The notes beneath the pieces were generated by a model. It had not been told where the DNA came from and did no database searches. It saw only the letters and a list, made by a program, of their open reading frames with translations. A program made the translations under genes and the position numbers. 64,000 nucleotides of DNA from Actinostola sp. cb2023 (lineage: Eukaryota; Cnidaria; Anthozoa; Actiniaria; Actinostolidae). Shown here in pieces: positions 35,613 through 47,220 of this stretch (its first letter is position 1; each line of letters starts with the position of its first letter). The stretch is from positions 161,001-225,000 of the forward strand of contig JAUJYZ010001519.1 in NCBI GenBank assembly GCA_033675265.1. The letters are read 5' to 3'.

Positions 35613-37346
35613 CTTTCGACTTTACTCATGAAAGCAAAGGACTGGTAGGAGTCATTCTTTACGCCGCTAGAATGCAGGCGCCGCCACAACCATAGGCATA
35701 CTTCCTCTACAGAGGCTTCGTTGGTGGCGGGAAACAACTTGAGCATGCCTTTTCTTCTTCCGCCAACTGATTCTGACACAGGACGAGTATCAAGAAGAAA
35801 GACATGTCCTCCAGTGAAGCCAATCAAAAAGATGATTGGCTCGCAAGTATAAATAGCCACAGTTAACTTCTCGGTTGTCATTGATATTATGGCACTTTTT
35901 AGTGCGGACATACCTTTTTGGGAGAAAACATAGTGCGGATCTACGAATTCCTCGGAGAATGCATAGTTGTCAATTTCACATTTGGCTTGCTTTAGAATGG
36001 AGTACCGGTATGCCTCAATGACATCGTAATGCTCTTCAATATTTCTGTGAGAGTTAATTTTCTTAGGTAATTCATCTATTACTTTCTCTGGAACTTCACA
36101 AATTTCAGGCCATGCTGGACGGCCATTACCTGCGACCTGGTGGATCTTGTGGGCAATCATCATGGAAAGGAATGCACAGGCATTTGTACCATCGCTATGG
36201 ATAGGTGGAGCTGCTACAATATCACTGGCATGTTTTCCACGTTGAATATTTCTGGCTACCATTTCGTCGTGATACTCCAGGGCTGAAGCCTGGCTTCCGT
36301 GCAGATGGTGATTTATTGATGTATCCCTATTTTCTTGATCCAACAACTTCAGGACAGTCGAAACGTCAGGCCTAGCTCTGGCATCAAACGAGGTGCAAGC
36401 TTCATAGATTTTGTAGATTGTATACCAGTTGGTTGAATGTTGATGTTGATACTTCAAAAGTTCGACTGGGTGTTGTTTATTCTTTAGAAGTATCTCTAGT
36501 TGGTCTATCACACTCTTGCGATGGTCTCTGGGCTGTTCAAACTCTCTCTTATAAGGATATTTGGTACCAGGGTTTAAAAGGACGAACAATGTCATCCCCA
36601 ACGCCCACATGTCTGCTCTCTTCAGGTCTTCTAAGTTAGCAAATGGAAGCTGTATGTCCCCCACTAAGAGCTCAGGCGCCATGTAGACAGGAGTGCCTCT
36701 ATTAACACGGCTGGTTTGTGAATTCAACACAGAATTAGTCTGATACTCTGAAGACCGGCTCTCACCAAAGTTGGCCAGCTTACAAACTAACGGTCGCTCT
36801 CCCCATGCATCCACTATCTCAGTCATACTCTTACTGCTGTAGTGCTGGTTACTGACAAGCACATTTGCGGGTTTGATGTCTCAGTGGGCTACTCTCGCGG
36901 TGTGAATATATTCTATACCCGAGGCAATATCCTTGACTATCATTTTGAATAAATGAAGGCTGTCAAAGTTTTCACAGTCAAAGGTATCAATGCAACTGAT
37001 AAAGTCTTGCAGATTACTGACACATGCGTCTCCCCCAAAAGGCTGGAAGTCGAAAGACATGAACTCCAGAACCAGGGCTAAAGGATTCATGCAGATGCCT
37101 TTAAATTCAACAATATTGGAATGACTTAATGACTGCAAAATACGAGCCTCTTTTATAAAAGCCTTCCTATCTTCCAAATCCTGACATAGCATTTTCTTTA
37201 TTACAACTTTGAACCACACTCATTATCGGCTGAGAAAACAGCACCAAATGATCCTCTACCAATTTAGAATGGGAAAACAATGGTAAGCCACTGTAGTCAA
37301 TGTTCCTGGGCTTTATAGAAGGAATGGAAGGGACTTTAAAGGCCAT
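35613..37346 (-). pseudogene. Protein kinase plus cysteine-peptidase-like domain, decayed
   Basis: Reading from ATG 37346: an N-terminal lead (MAFKVPSIPSIKPRNIDYSG), a glycine loop (GRGSFGAVFSAD, in another frame), VVIKKM with the ATP-binding Lys, FIKEARIL with the helix-C Glu, and VAH*DIKPANVL. The HRD Arg is replaced by TGA (36883-36881). CKLANFGES stands where DFG is expected, followed by GTPVYMAPELL and ADMWALGMTLFVLL. The C-terminal ~200 residues have HSDGTNACAFLSMMIA (candidate Cys) and GFTGGHVFLLDTRP (candidate His/Asp), a papain-like layout. Two frameshifts lie around the glycine loop. The exon ends in a good donor (AG|GTAAGA), so the stop at 35609 is intronic. Kinase catalysis is lost here. 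The peptidase call is inference from motif order. Confidence 0.75.
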
Positions 37347-37839
37347 GGTAGCTCACTATTATAAAGTAAGGAACGGTATTTGTCAGGCCCAAGTCAGTTC
37401 TGGCTATAGGGATACATCAGTTCAATGGCTTTCAGCCATTGTCGATAAGAGAAACGGTTTTTCTTTCAAACTTTATCCTTGTTTTTGGATGTTTTTTTGA
37501 CTTTCTAAAAAGGAAATCGCAAGCGGTTTTCCATTGTCTGTACTCTTATTGACAATGGATTTGATGTCACAAAATGTTCAAACTTTGCAGTGGAACAACA
37601 GGCAGCCCAACCATTGCTTCTGAGGCTACTAAATCTGTAAATAATAAATAAAATGATATTTGTGTCTTTTTTTGTTGGGCTTCCTGTGCTTAATAACGTC
37701 AGGCTCGCTGTGTGTTTCCCGTCAGACACGTGCATCAGGTCTAACTCAAAATGTCATTGGCTGATGAACGTTCTAGCGAAACGTGATGTATTTTTATGTG
37801 TATTTTGTACTTGCTGATTTTCAAGTGAAGTTCAAAAAA

Positions 37840-38345
37840 ACTATGGAGCCCGAGGGGAAAACAACGTCGCTTTGAAACGAAAACTAATGAGGATATAAGG
37901 ATTCTCCTCGACAAAAAAGAAGCCACAAATACTAAAAGAGCAAAGTCAACTGCTGAAAAAAGCCTGCTTGAAGCTGAATTTGAAGGGCCCAATTTGAAGC
38001 GACGAAAAAAACAGAGAACTTTGCAAGAAATCTTCACTAAACTATTTAAGCTTACATGAAGGTTTATCGAGACACCTGAAGAAAGAGAGAAAGATTGACA
38101 TTATTGAGGATCCAGAATTTGATTTGGCAAATGAGGTTTTCCGTGCACAACTTGTAGATCGTAAAACGACATGGTAATGGAGCAATACAACACCGAGAAC
38201 CAATCGAAGAGGAAGACTTGAAAAAGTTTTATGAAAATGCCCGGGGATACAACACCACCAAAAGGCAAAAGGACTCCAACAAAAGGGAAAATCTATGTGA
38301 AATGACTAAAACTATGTTTAAAATTGAAGTCGACTCAAAACAAAC
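37840..38345 (+). pseudogene. Tyrosine-recombinase/Crypton-like N-terminal remnant
   Basis: Broken plus-strand frames read RRFETKTNEDIRILLDKKEA, NTKRAKSTAEKSLLEAEF, then EDPEFDLANEVFRAQLVD and REPIEEEDLKKFYENA. This order (a RF..T.ED...LL..K.A..TK.A start, then a DPEF.LAN.VF...L segment and an EEEDL.K.Y segment) is typical of the N-terminal part of Crypton/DUF3504-like recombinase proteins of marine invertebrates. Several stops and frameshifts are present and the catalytic R-H-R-Y part is absent. It is a dead fragment. Confidence 0.5.
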
Positions 38346-38814
38346 ACGGTAAACGTAGTTTAGTTATGTTGAAAACTTTGTTTCTTGATACACATATGTG
38401 AATGTTACTGAGCTTAACTTTGCTCCAATATGGCATGAAATAAATTTATTGTTATGGCACTATTTTGTATTCATTGCAGGATTATTTGTTCGATATAATA
38501 ATATTATGGCAGATAATGTCAAGTGATACAGTCAAGTGTCACAAGGCACACATCAGTATACACCACATGCATAATGGCTGACATCGGGCTTAGGCACGGT
38601 TAGGACTGGTGACGAAAAACGAGCAAAAACATGAAAGCGAGGCTGTCAAGGCCTCGATTTATGCAGATCGTTTCCAATTCAGTGAGGACAGTCTGTAAGG
38701 GTCGCGATATCGTCTTTATTTCATTCGAAGTTCAGTTAATTAACGTAATTTAGTTTTATACACATCTAACATCTATAGTGCTTAGAGGATTGTCTAGGAA
38801 CGATAATTCGAGGA

Positions 38815-40404
38815 ATGGTGACTCATTGTTGCGTACCACAGTGCACGCACAAAGGATACATTGAGCCCGATGGAAGCAAAAGATCATATTTTGTCTTTCC
38901 CAAAGACAAGCTGCTTCAAAAGAAATGGTTGCATGCTATTAGAAGAGACAAGGGAAAGGATTTCAAACTTCTTGCTACTACTACGGTGTGCTCAAGGCAT
39001 TTCAAAGATAATGACTTCAAGAAGACGCTAACGGGTCGCGTTCATCTAAAACTGGGATCTATTCCTTCTGTGTTACCCTGGATCCGTACATCACCAAGAA
39101 AACGCAAGACGCCGACAGTTAGAGAACTCCCCATACCAAATGCAAAAATTCCCAAAGTATCGACAGAATTAGAGACAGTGACGGAAACGAATCAAAGTGA
39201 AAAGGTAGATGCAAGTTCTCAAACACAAAGCTATATTTATGTAGATGCAAGTTCTCAAACACAAAGCTATACTTATGTAGATGTAAATACACAGACTCCA
39301 ACCACTCAGACCACAACTACCAGCACCCAAACTACGAACGAGAACGAGATGTCTACAACAATGATATTAAACGAGAAAATTGAGGAACTTGAACAGCAAC
39401 TAGCCCGTCTTCAACATCAAAACGAAAAAATCGAAAGTGGCCTTTTCAATTGTAAGAGGTTTCTTGCCAATGATACAGACACAAACTTCTACACCGGATT
39501 TCCATCTGCAAAGGTTTTTATGGCTGTCTATAAATTCTTTGATGAAGGTCAAGATGGGTCGAATATCAAGTACTGGTTATCCTCATCTAAGACTAAGGTT
39601 GATAGTTCAAATGACCAAGATGTGGACTCAGTGAAAAAGGGGGCCGGTAGGCCTAGAACACTAAAGCCTATTGACGAGTTCTTCCTTGTAATGTGCAGGC
39701 TAAGACAAGGTTTCCCAGTGAATCACTTAGGACATTTATTTAATATATCACAGTCAACAGCTAGTAGGATAATTATCACCTGTATTAACTATATGTATTT
39801 GACATTGGGGTCGATTAATATTTGGCCTTCACGTCAGATCATAGACAACACTATGCCAGAAGCTTTCAAAGCACAGTATAGTTCTACCAGAGTCATAATA
39901 GACTGCACAGAAGTGAGGTGTGAAATGCCAAGCAGTTTGCACCTCAATGGAGAGCTTTTCAGCTCATATAAAAATCACACAACATTGAAAGGCCTTGTAG
40001 GTATCTCTCCAGGAGGAGCTATCACATTTGTGAGTCAATTATATACAGGTTGTATATCAGACAGATAAATTGTTATAAGAAGTGGGTTACTGGACCTTCC
40101 ATTGGATAATCTAGATACTGTTATGGCTGACAAAGGATTTACGATAGAGGATCTACTACCTTTGGGAGTGACACTCAATCTGCCCCCCTTTCTTGGAAGC
40201 TCTGCACAAATGTCTGAGTCAGATGTCCTAAAAACTCAGCAGATTGCAAGTTTGAGGATACACATAGAGAGAGCCATAAATAAGGCGAAAAATTTTCATA
40301 TCTGGGATAGAGTTGTACCTTTAAATCTCATGGGAGTTGTAAACCAAATGTGGGCTGTATGTGCCATCCTATGTAATGCACAAGAGAATATCATTTCAGC
40401 TTGA
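38815..40404 (+). pseudogene. THAP-DDE transposase with one in-frame stop
   Basis: The N-terminus is a THAP zinc finger (MVTHCCVPQCTHK, CSRHF, ending LKLGSIPSVLPW). A Thr/Gln-rich linker with a duplicated DASSQTQSYIYV unit follows, then a coiled coil (EKIEELEQQLARLQHQNEKI), a helix-turn-helix (HLGHLFNISQSTASRII) and a DDE_Tnp_4 catalytic domain. The acidic triad is visible in IIDCTEV, MADKGF and HIERAI. A TAA at 40066-40068 follows CISDR, and the same frame stays open on to 40404, so only a single nonsense change separates it from a full 529-residue protein. No intron is needed. It is the transposase of the surrounding ISL2EU-type element and probably inactive in this copy. Confidence 0.9.
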
Positions 40405-41297
40405 AAAGGAAATACAGTATATTTTGCCTTGAACACTTATCAAACTATATGGGCATAATTTTGCAAATAACATTTGCCCTGTGCTTTTGCTGTGCAATAG
40501 TTGAGACAATTTTATACATAATCACTGGATGCCATTGAATTGTTTTATTTTAACTCTAAAGTTTATATTTAAAGAAAAATAAATAAACTGCAACACTAGA
40601 GTACAAATATCAGAGTACAAACACAAAAAGTACCAAATAGTGGTATATTATGCTAATTCTATATTGTTTTGTATTGTTTTAGCACTAAATATTGCAAAGT
40701 ATTGCATGCTTTTAGTGTTTGTACTCTATGTATATAAATTAACTACTGTATGCATTGTAAGCAGACCAGTTTTTCTGGGGGCATGTACATGTACACTGAC
40801 AAGCTATTAGTCAAGTACAAGACCAAAAATAGCTATCAGTGTGATGCACATTGATATAAAAATATCCATCAAGTAACATCAGAGAAACAGGTTTGTACAT
40901 TGTACAATACAGGTCTCCCTTTATTCTAGTTATGCAAATTAGAAACTGTCTGAATGTGCAGTTTGGCTTCATTTAGCCTCATTAACAATTTACAAAACTG
41001 TAAAAATAATTAGTTAAATTTATGTGCATATTAAATATTATTTCCAAAGTGTATATACAGCAATAAAACCGATATAAATACCTACAATCATGTTTTTGTG
41101 TCATTATTAGCAGAATAGCTTAGTAGTGGTCTGTAAATCTGAGGTGCTTATTACACTACATCATTAAAACGACAAGGACACCTGCTTGCAAATGTTAAAC
41201 TGGTCACTTACTGTTCCTATTACTAACATAAATTTACTGGCCAATATTACTATTATTACATTTAGATAAGTCAGTGGCTGCATATTGGATAAAATTC
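40405..41297. other. Inter-gene spacer of the ISL2EU-type element
   Basis: AT-rich sequence between the convergent genes, with no open frame of note. It should hold the 3' ends of both transcripts, plus the displaced C-terminal codons of the YqaJ gene just left of the TTAA at 41298. Confidence 0.5.
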
Positions 41298-41301
41298 TTA
41301 A

Positions 41302-43326
41302 AGTGCCACTACGATGTAATTTGAAAAAGTTCTATAAATCGCACTTACAAAAGTAGAAGTGCTACTACATTACCTGGCCAAACCGTATTTTCATCCGAGA
41401 CCGGGAAGATATACATTTTAGCCCCTAAAGTTTGTGATATAGCGTCCGCCATTACACGATCGCGAGCCGGTTTTCTAATCGATAAACTAGAGGAAGTGAC
41501 GTCATAGACTCAACAATTCAAATGCTTTGGTACTTCAGCTTACTGATTTCTGCAAAATAACAACAGGTTTTGCTACGATTACAAGAACATTTTGGCAACT
41601 TTTAAACGCATAGGATAGTAACACACCTCCCATGAGATGTCCAACTCAAAATTGCAAAACTGTATCAAACCATGAAGCTCGAATATTTCATTTTGGTTTC
41701 AGTTTCGACTTGCTCTGTGAATATACAACATTGAGCTGCCGTGTGAAGTGGCGATCGAACCTTGTCTTCACTACTCAGGATGATTTAAATTTCAAAATTA
41801 TATTGTAAACACATGGTTGCAAGTGAAGGACAAGAAATAATATTTTAATGCTAGTGTATTTATGAAATAATTGTCTCTAGCCAGAATAAGTTAATAGTCT
41901 GTATCAAATGCCCCATTCACACCAAGGCTTAAACATGGTTTAAGGTGGTTTAACTAAGCAGGTTTAGACAATTATCTACAGACGCCATGGAACTTTTGGC
42001 ACAAAACTGCTGGTAAACTGTCCTTTATGTTGCATAGTATAAATTCCAGGTAGTTTGATTCTTGTGAAATTAAATGCCCTAGAATTAGAGAAGCGAGAAT
42101 AAACCTAGTTTAACTAAACAAGGTTTGGTGTGAATGGGGTATAAGACATGCACGATCACTAAAAAAGATCTCTCGAAGATATCCCTGCAAGCAGGGGTTT
42201 TGTCTGAAGTTATTAAACCAATTCCGGCCAAATATTTAGGACATCTTATTCAAGGCATCAAGAATACAATATATCAGTAATATTATCGTGTGAAAACCAA
42301 AACGACTCATTTGTTTATGTTTCGATTTTACAAATGTTCATATACGGTAAACTTTATATCCGATTCGATCAAAATAGCACATATTAAACAACTACATAAA
42401 TACAGTAAAAACTTGGAGGTTTCATTTTATTTATTTTAAAATTTGTTCCGAAGTGAATGTGTTACGTACATGACCTTTTGTAATAAATATGTTACTCCTG
42501 GGGTACTTGAATATTCGCCGTGGATTATTCCTATAAAACAATGAAACCAAAACATCTACATACACAAGCAAAACGTTTGAGTAGCTAGCTAGATAATCTA
42601 GTGCAGGATAAATATCTCAATTGAATAGCGAAAATATATGAGCAATTCGAATTATATTTCAAGTCTTCCATCAGTGAAGTCGCAGCGCTGATTCACAGGG
42701 ACCAGTTGAATTAATTCTGAAAGACAAATAATATTTGGTTCAACTATAAACTAGCGAGTTTTTAATACTTCCTCGATACAAACTATAACTAGATAAATTG
42801 TGTATAACACTTACCATCGTCTTCATTTGAGTCATGTCAAGAAATCTATCCAAAAGACAGCTTCATCTGCTTCACTGGGCGACATGTTTAGTCGTATTTA
42901 GCGGACTCATCTTTGTGGATTTTTTTGCCATCAAATTCATCTTCCGAAGACAATTGTTCTAAGCTACACGGTAAATAACTATATTGCGAAGACTTGGAGC
43001 CACTTTTTTAGTAATTTCAGGGGAAAAAACACATTTGAATCGGAGCTCAAACATGAAGCAATTTTACAGAGACTTGTATACAAATATCTCTCGCTCGTGA
43101 ATGTCTTGAGTATATGACGTCATAACGAGTGTAACGCAACACACTGTCGGCTCGCATTCTCGTAATGGCGGACCGGTTTTAGTCGATGTTCAACCACATA
43201 ATTAGAAAGGATTAAACTGATTTTTTTAGATTTTCTTTGCATATTTGGATTTACCTAAGACTAATGATCAGTTTCATGTATAAAAAAGTGGGAAATAATA
43301 GACTTCATTTACATCGTAGTGGCACT
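41302..43326. mobile_element. TTAA element (AGTGCCACTACGATG ends), long copy
   Basis: The ends AGTGCCACTACGATGTAA and inverse are flanked by TTAA (41298-41301 and 43327-43330). It is the longer relative of 13892-15060. Its extra segment (about 42560-43190) includes a minus-strand acidic coding remnant (SSLEQLSSEDEFDGKK), similar in character to the gene start carried at 31921. The insertion is in the 3' end of the YqaJ gene, after LTLYYF. A 229 bp MITE is nested at 41911-42139. Confidence 0.85.
41911..42139. mobile_element. Nested MITE (CCCCATTCACACCAA ends)
   Basis: CCCCATTCACACCAAGGCTT at the left is mirrored by TTTGGTGTGAATGGGG at the right. The sister TTAA element at 13892-15060 lacks this segment at the same place (GTATCAAAGACATG), which confirms a later insertion. 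Confidence 0.8.
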
Positions 43327-45792
43327 TTAAAATAATATAATGTAAGTGCTGCTTTGAGCTCCTCCCAGAATTGAAAGTCAAAAGGGATCCTCTGAACATA
43401 GAGTCCTTTCTTTGTGTAGACAATAAAGTCACACCATCGTGCACCAGTTACACCCATCTGTCCCTGTACTTGGGCATAGTATGCATTGTTCTCCTTCAGT
43501 TTACATGTTGTGTCACTGATTTTTTCCATACAAAAATTGGGGTCAGAGCAGGCATCTATTGGTGTAACATTAAATTTCGTCTGAGGGCATTTTACCTCGG
43601 CCAGGCCAAAATGTTCAATGCAGCCTTTGTCGATAACCTTGGCATCTGGAGTAGCTCCAAGAATTGGATGGCTCTTTGAAATAACAAGCCCACAGGGTAG
43701 TACTTGAACTGGCGTTTTCCTGCTCTGCATGAATTTTTCATACTCAAGGAGGGCAACTGGTTCGTATTTCCTTCCATGTTCAACGTATTTAGAAGTAAAT
43801 TGTTTTGGATGCATTTGTGACTCGGCAAATGTTTCATGATTCCTCTGTCTTTTTCGTATTAAGTGAAATCTTGATGCTGTAAATCTGTACCTACGCTCCT
43901 CTTTCCATTTACCACAGTCAGCCTGTTCACGTGTTTCCCTTTCTATCTCATTAAGTTTATTTTCATCACATACAATTTTGTCAAGTACTTTCTCCTCACT
44001 ATTCGTAACTGTATCAGGGACTTCCATGTCTTCATCAGTCCTCAATGGTAATCTGGGATAGTTGAGTGGTCGATTGTTAAATACTGGCAGCACTAGTCTC
44101 GGCACTGTGCTGATATCAGCTGTTGCACTGAAGTTTGACTCAGTAAATGTCACTTGATATGAAAGCATTGAGCCAACTTGTACCCTTCCAAACTTTGTAT
44201 CCACAAGATTTTCTTCAACATTATCATCACCCAGCTGGGATAGGCCCATATTCGGTATTAACTCTTTCAGTTCTGATTTCAATAATTGTTCCCTGTGTCT
44301 ATCATGTACTGTGTTGATCCTTGCTTCATAAAGCAAGCACTTTACACCACTTGGACCTGGTCGAGAACTTTTGTCTTCCAGCTTTGTTTTGTTTACTTGT
44401 ACCTCCATAATTGGTTGTGCTGATATATTCTTTCCACCACCTTTGTTGTGCCACTTCTGAAGCTCTGAGGTACAAGCTATGATAGGATTCTGGTCTGATT
44501 CTTGGCAAAGATCTGTTGTGGTTTTACAGTCAAACAATGTATATTTACAAAGTTTTAGCATTAATGCAGAACCCAACCTTGCCGGCTACACAGGAACAAC
44601 AGGCAGTTACTACAACTCCTGTTACAACGCACAATGCTATATTCAATGTGTGAGGCAAGTCATTCTTTCGGAAACTGTGGCAACACTTGGCGGTGACAAA
44701 GAAATACCTTTGATCGTTCGCAGTTTTAATTTCGTGTAAATACTCGTCTTGTAAAAATGTCTTGGCTTTCCTCAATCCTGTTGGAACAGAGTGGTGATCC
44801 GTATTGCCGATTGTTTTGCCGGATTTCTTCACATGGCTGTTCATCTCGGCTTTAGTAAACATCGGCATCTTATCTAGAGATGTGGTCCAGCCATTGTCGG
44901 GGAACTTCACGCGTCGCTGATCGGTTTCACTCGGTATGCTGCTTGTCGACTGACGTTCTTTCCTTCGTGTGTATAGCTTGTTTGGATCAGGGTCGACCAC
45001 ATCTTTATCTCTCCTAGATTCTATATATTCTTCGACTCTGATTTTCAAAGAAAAATATGCCGATTTAGTAAGATTTTAGTTTCAGTAATCTTTAGAAGTT
45101 AAGACCTTCGATCGCTCTATTGATCACACAGATTTGTTTGCAGTTTTCTCACCTCTTCACTAACTCTGCTTTCGTCTTTAAAGTGCTTATGAAGCTTATT
45201 TTTTTATTTTGAAAATCGATTACATATGAAGTGAATAGTGGGATATTTCAGTATTTTGTGATTTGAGCTTCGCATTTGCGAGTTATAATGGTTTGAAATC
45301 GTGATATGCTAATTCGGTGACGTCAAAGAAGGCTTTTGCTGTAACTTATTTATATTTTTTCAAGTATTGCTCTTTTCTGAAATAGAAAAAAAAGTTCAAC
45401 ATCTTTTATATAAGTTGTAGAATAACTTTTTGCCAGTTTAAAAATGTCAGTCATTTGCAAAGGGGCGCTTTTGTATAATAAATGATGCCTCCTTTGACGT
45501 CACTGAATTACCATATCACGATTTCAAACCTTTATAACTCGCAAATGCGAAGCTCAAATCACAAAACACTGAAACATCCCACTATTATTCACTTCATATG
45601 TAATCGATTTTCAAAATAAAAAAATAAGCTTCATAAGCACTTTAAACCTTTCCCCGGATCACCTCTACACTTTAACCAGAAACGTAATTCTTCATATTTT
45701 AGTTCTGCTGGTTTTCTACCGGAAAGTGAAGCTCCGGGAATATCATTTTCTGTGATTGAAACACTAGAAGAAGCACTTGAATTAGACGCCAT
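43327..45792 (-). pseudogene. SAP-SWIM-YqaJ protein of the ISL2EU-type element
   Basis: This accessory protein is predicted to combine DNA binding with a lambda-exonuclease-like nuclease. Exon 1 (45792-45153) encodes MASNSSASSS and a SAP motif (KYEELRFWLKCRGDPGKGL / KTKAELVKR), split by a 460 bp TTAA element. Exon 2 starts at 45037 (R|VEEYIESRRDKDVV). A SWIM-type zinc motif (CCSCVAGK...C) is spoiled by a frameshift near 44550-44576. The YqaJ domain shows GATPDAKV, GLAEVKCPQ (E-x-K) and NNAYYAQVQGQM, the PD-(D/E)xK pattern. The C-terminus is replaced by sequence of the inserted TTAA element (after LTLYYF). It is inactive in this copy, but only three lesions separate it from an intact gene. It was identified from family knowledge of ISL2EU elements. 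Confidence 0.85.
45182..45641. mobile_element. TTAA palindromic MITE inside the SAP exon
   Basis: The ends AGTGCTTATGAAGCTTATTT and inverse are flanked by TTAA (45178-45181 and 45642-45645). The arms of ~180 bp match the MITE at 19231-19686. Removing the element and one TTAA restores the reading GLKTKAELVKR across the insertion, so the target was the coding TTAA of the SAP motif. Confidence 0.93.
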
Positions 45793-46308
45793 TGCTGTAA
45801 TCGCCAATCGAGAAGGCCTTGACAGCCTCGCTTTCATGTTTTTGCTCGTTTCTCGTCACCAGTCCTAACCGCGCCTAAGCCGGATGTCAGCCAATATGCA
45901 TGTGGTGTATACTTATTCACAAAATATTTGCCTGGCAATGTTAACGGGAAGGTGACCTCCATCGACCTCCACGACCTTTGTGCCGGCCTTTGTACAAGAC
46001 AAAATACCACAAATACAATCTTAACTCACCTTTTTGAGCTATAATTTGGTTGTAAATTCGATTCTTGATCACAATGGGCTGTAGTTTACCTAGTGGATGA
46101 GCTGATGACAGTCGTTATTTCAGTTTATTAAAAGATAAAAATGTTTGTGTGTTGATCGAGATATTCCCGCGCAAAAAGCACATTTCGCGCAACGGGGAAA
46201 TGTGATCCTGCAGGACCTGCACCGTTTGGGATCCCTGTACTTCTGGTAGTGTCAAATATTTGTATTTCCGGTAGTGCCATGTTTCCTCTCCCTCCCTCCC
46301 CCATGTCC

Positions 46309-46556
46309 CTGGGCTTCCTGTGGTAATGCATTCAAGATGGCGTACATCGCACGAATTGCCTCTGATCTTCTGCAATTTGCAGGCTAAGTTTTACAGGATA
46401 TTCAGGAAACTTGATATACCCGTATAGCAATTAATGTTTCGCCTGGTATCGCAATGTTTCGTTTCGCCTTGTATCGCAATGTTTCGTTTCGCCTCGTATT
46501 GCAATGTTTCGTATCGCAATGTTTCGTTTCGCAAAGTATCGTAAGCCCGCCGATGG
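46309..46556 (+). repeat. Dispersed repeat with CGAAACATTGCGATAC minisatellite, copy 2
   Basis: It starts GGGCTTCCTGTGGTAATG, continues with a unique block (TTCAAGATGGCGTAC, TTCTGCAATTTGCAGGCTAAG) and ends in tandem CAATGTTTCGTTTCGCCTYGTA units. The order is the inverse of 10088-10292. Confidence 0.75.
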
Positions 46557-47220
46557 CGATGTGGACAAAAGTGGTCGAGATGATTTCCTAGCTCTGTAGG
46601 AAATCAGGTCGTTCTGCCTGAGAGTCGATCCGCCCGATGTATATAAGCTTACGTGTCGGTAAATACAAGTCACTAAGTGTTACTATATTACTATACATTC
46701 AATGGTTTATAAAAACTGATGCATTCAGCGAAGGGCAGCGAGATTCGTAAAAGGGTGTTTTATATACTTATGCACCAGTCAAAGTAAACCCTGACCCCCC
46801 ACCCCGGGATATAGGTGGGGATTGGTTCTAGATAGTGTATAAAAACTGACAAACGCCCCACCATGTGGAGCAATATTTTGGGGTAAATAGCAGGAAATGC
46901 CCCACCCCCTGGGGCAACTATATAAAGATGTTACATGCTTATGAATTTGCCTTTGTAAAATTTGACAAAGCAGCGGAATTCACAATTTATGCCAGCTTGC
47001 TGTATGCTTGAGGGCACTATTCACAATTATTGACAGTTTTGATAGCATACAGCAGTCATAGTTCATTTCTCATACAATGTATTAAAGTTATAGCAGTTTT
47101 AATAGCCTGCAGCTAAACACATTGACACTTGAATGAAAGTTTTTATTACTATTATTGTTATTGCAGTCACAGTTCATTATAACATTTGGAACGACTTTCT
47201 TCTAACATAAAAAAAAACAC
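46557..47220. other. No gene recognised
   Basis: AT-rich sequence without a domain-bearing frame. A GC-rich patch near 46790-46920 repeats CCCCACC and GGGGTAAAT-like words. Nothing else was seen. Confidence 0.35.

Larger units (their letters stand above)
38555..45913. mobile_element. ISL2EU-type DNA transposon with ~100 bp TIRs
   Basis: 38555-38656 matches the inverse of about 45812-45913, starting AGTATACACCACATGCAT and running through GGTTAGGACTGGTGACGA to GAGGCTGTCAAGGCC. Between them are two convergent genes: a THAP-domain DDE transposase (+) and a SAP/SWIM/YqaJ protein (-). This pairing is the known content of the ISL2EU (IS4EU) superfamily. Two later TTAA elements (41302-43326 and 45182-45641) enlarge it. 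Without them the element is about 4.9 kb. The flanks do not show a clear target duplication. Confidence 0.85.

Noticed and set aside
38555..45913. Two-base AT target duplication expected for ISL2EU
   Set aside because: The flanks (CATC before AGTATAC, TATTC after GTATACT) do not give an unambiguous duplication, so none is claimed.
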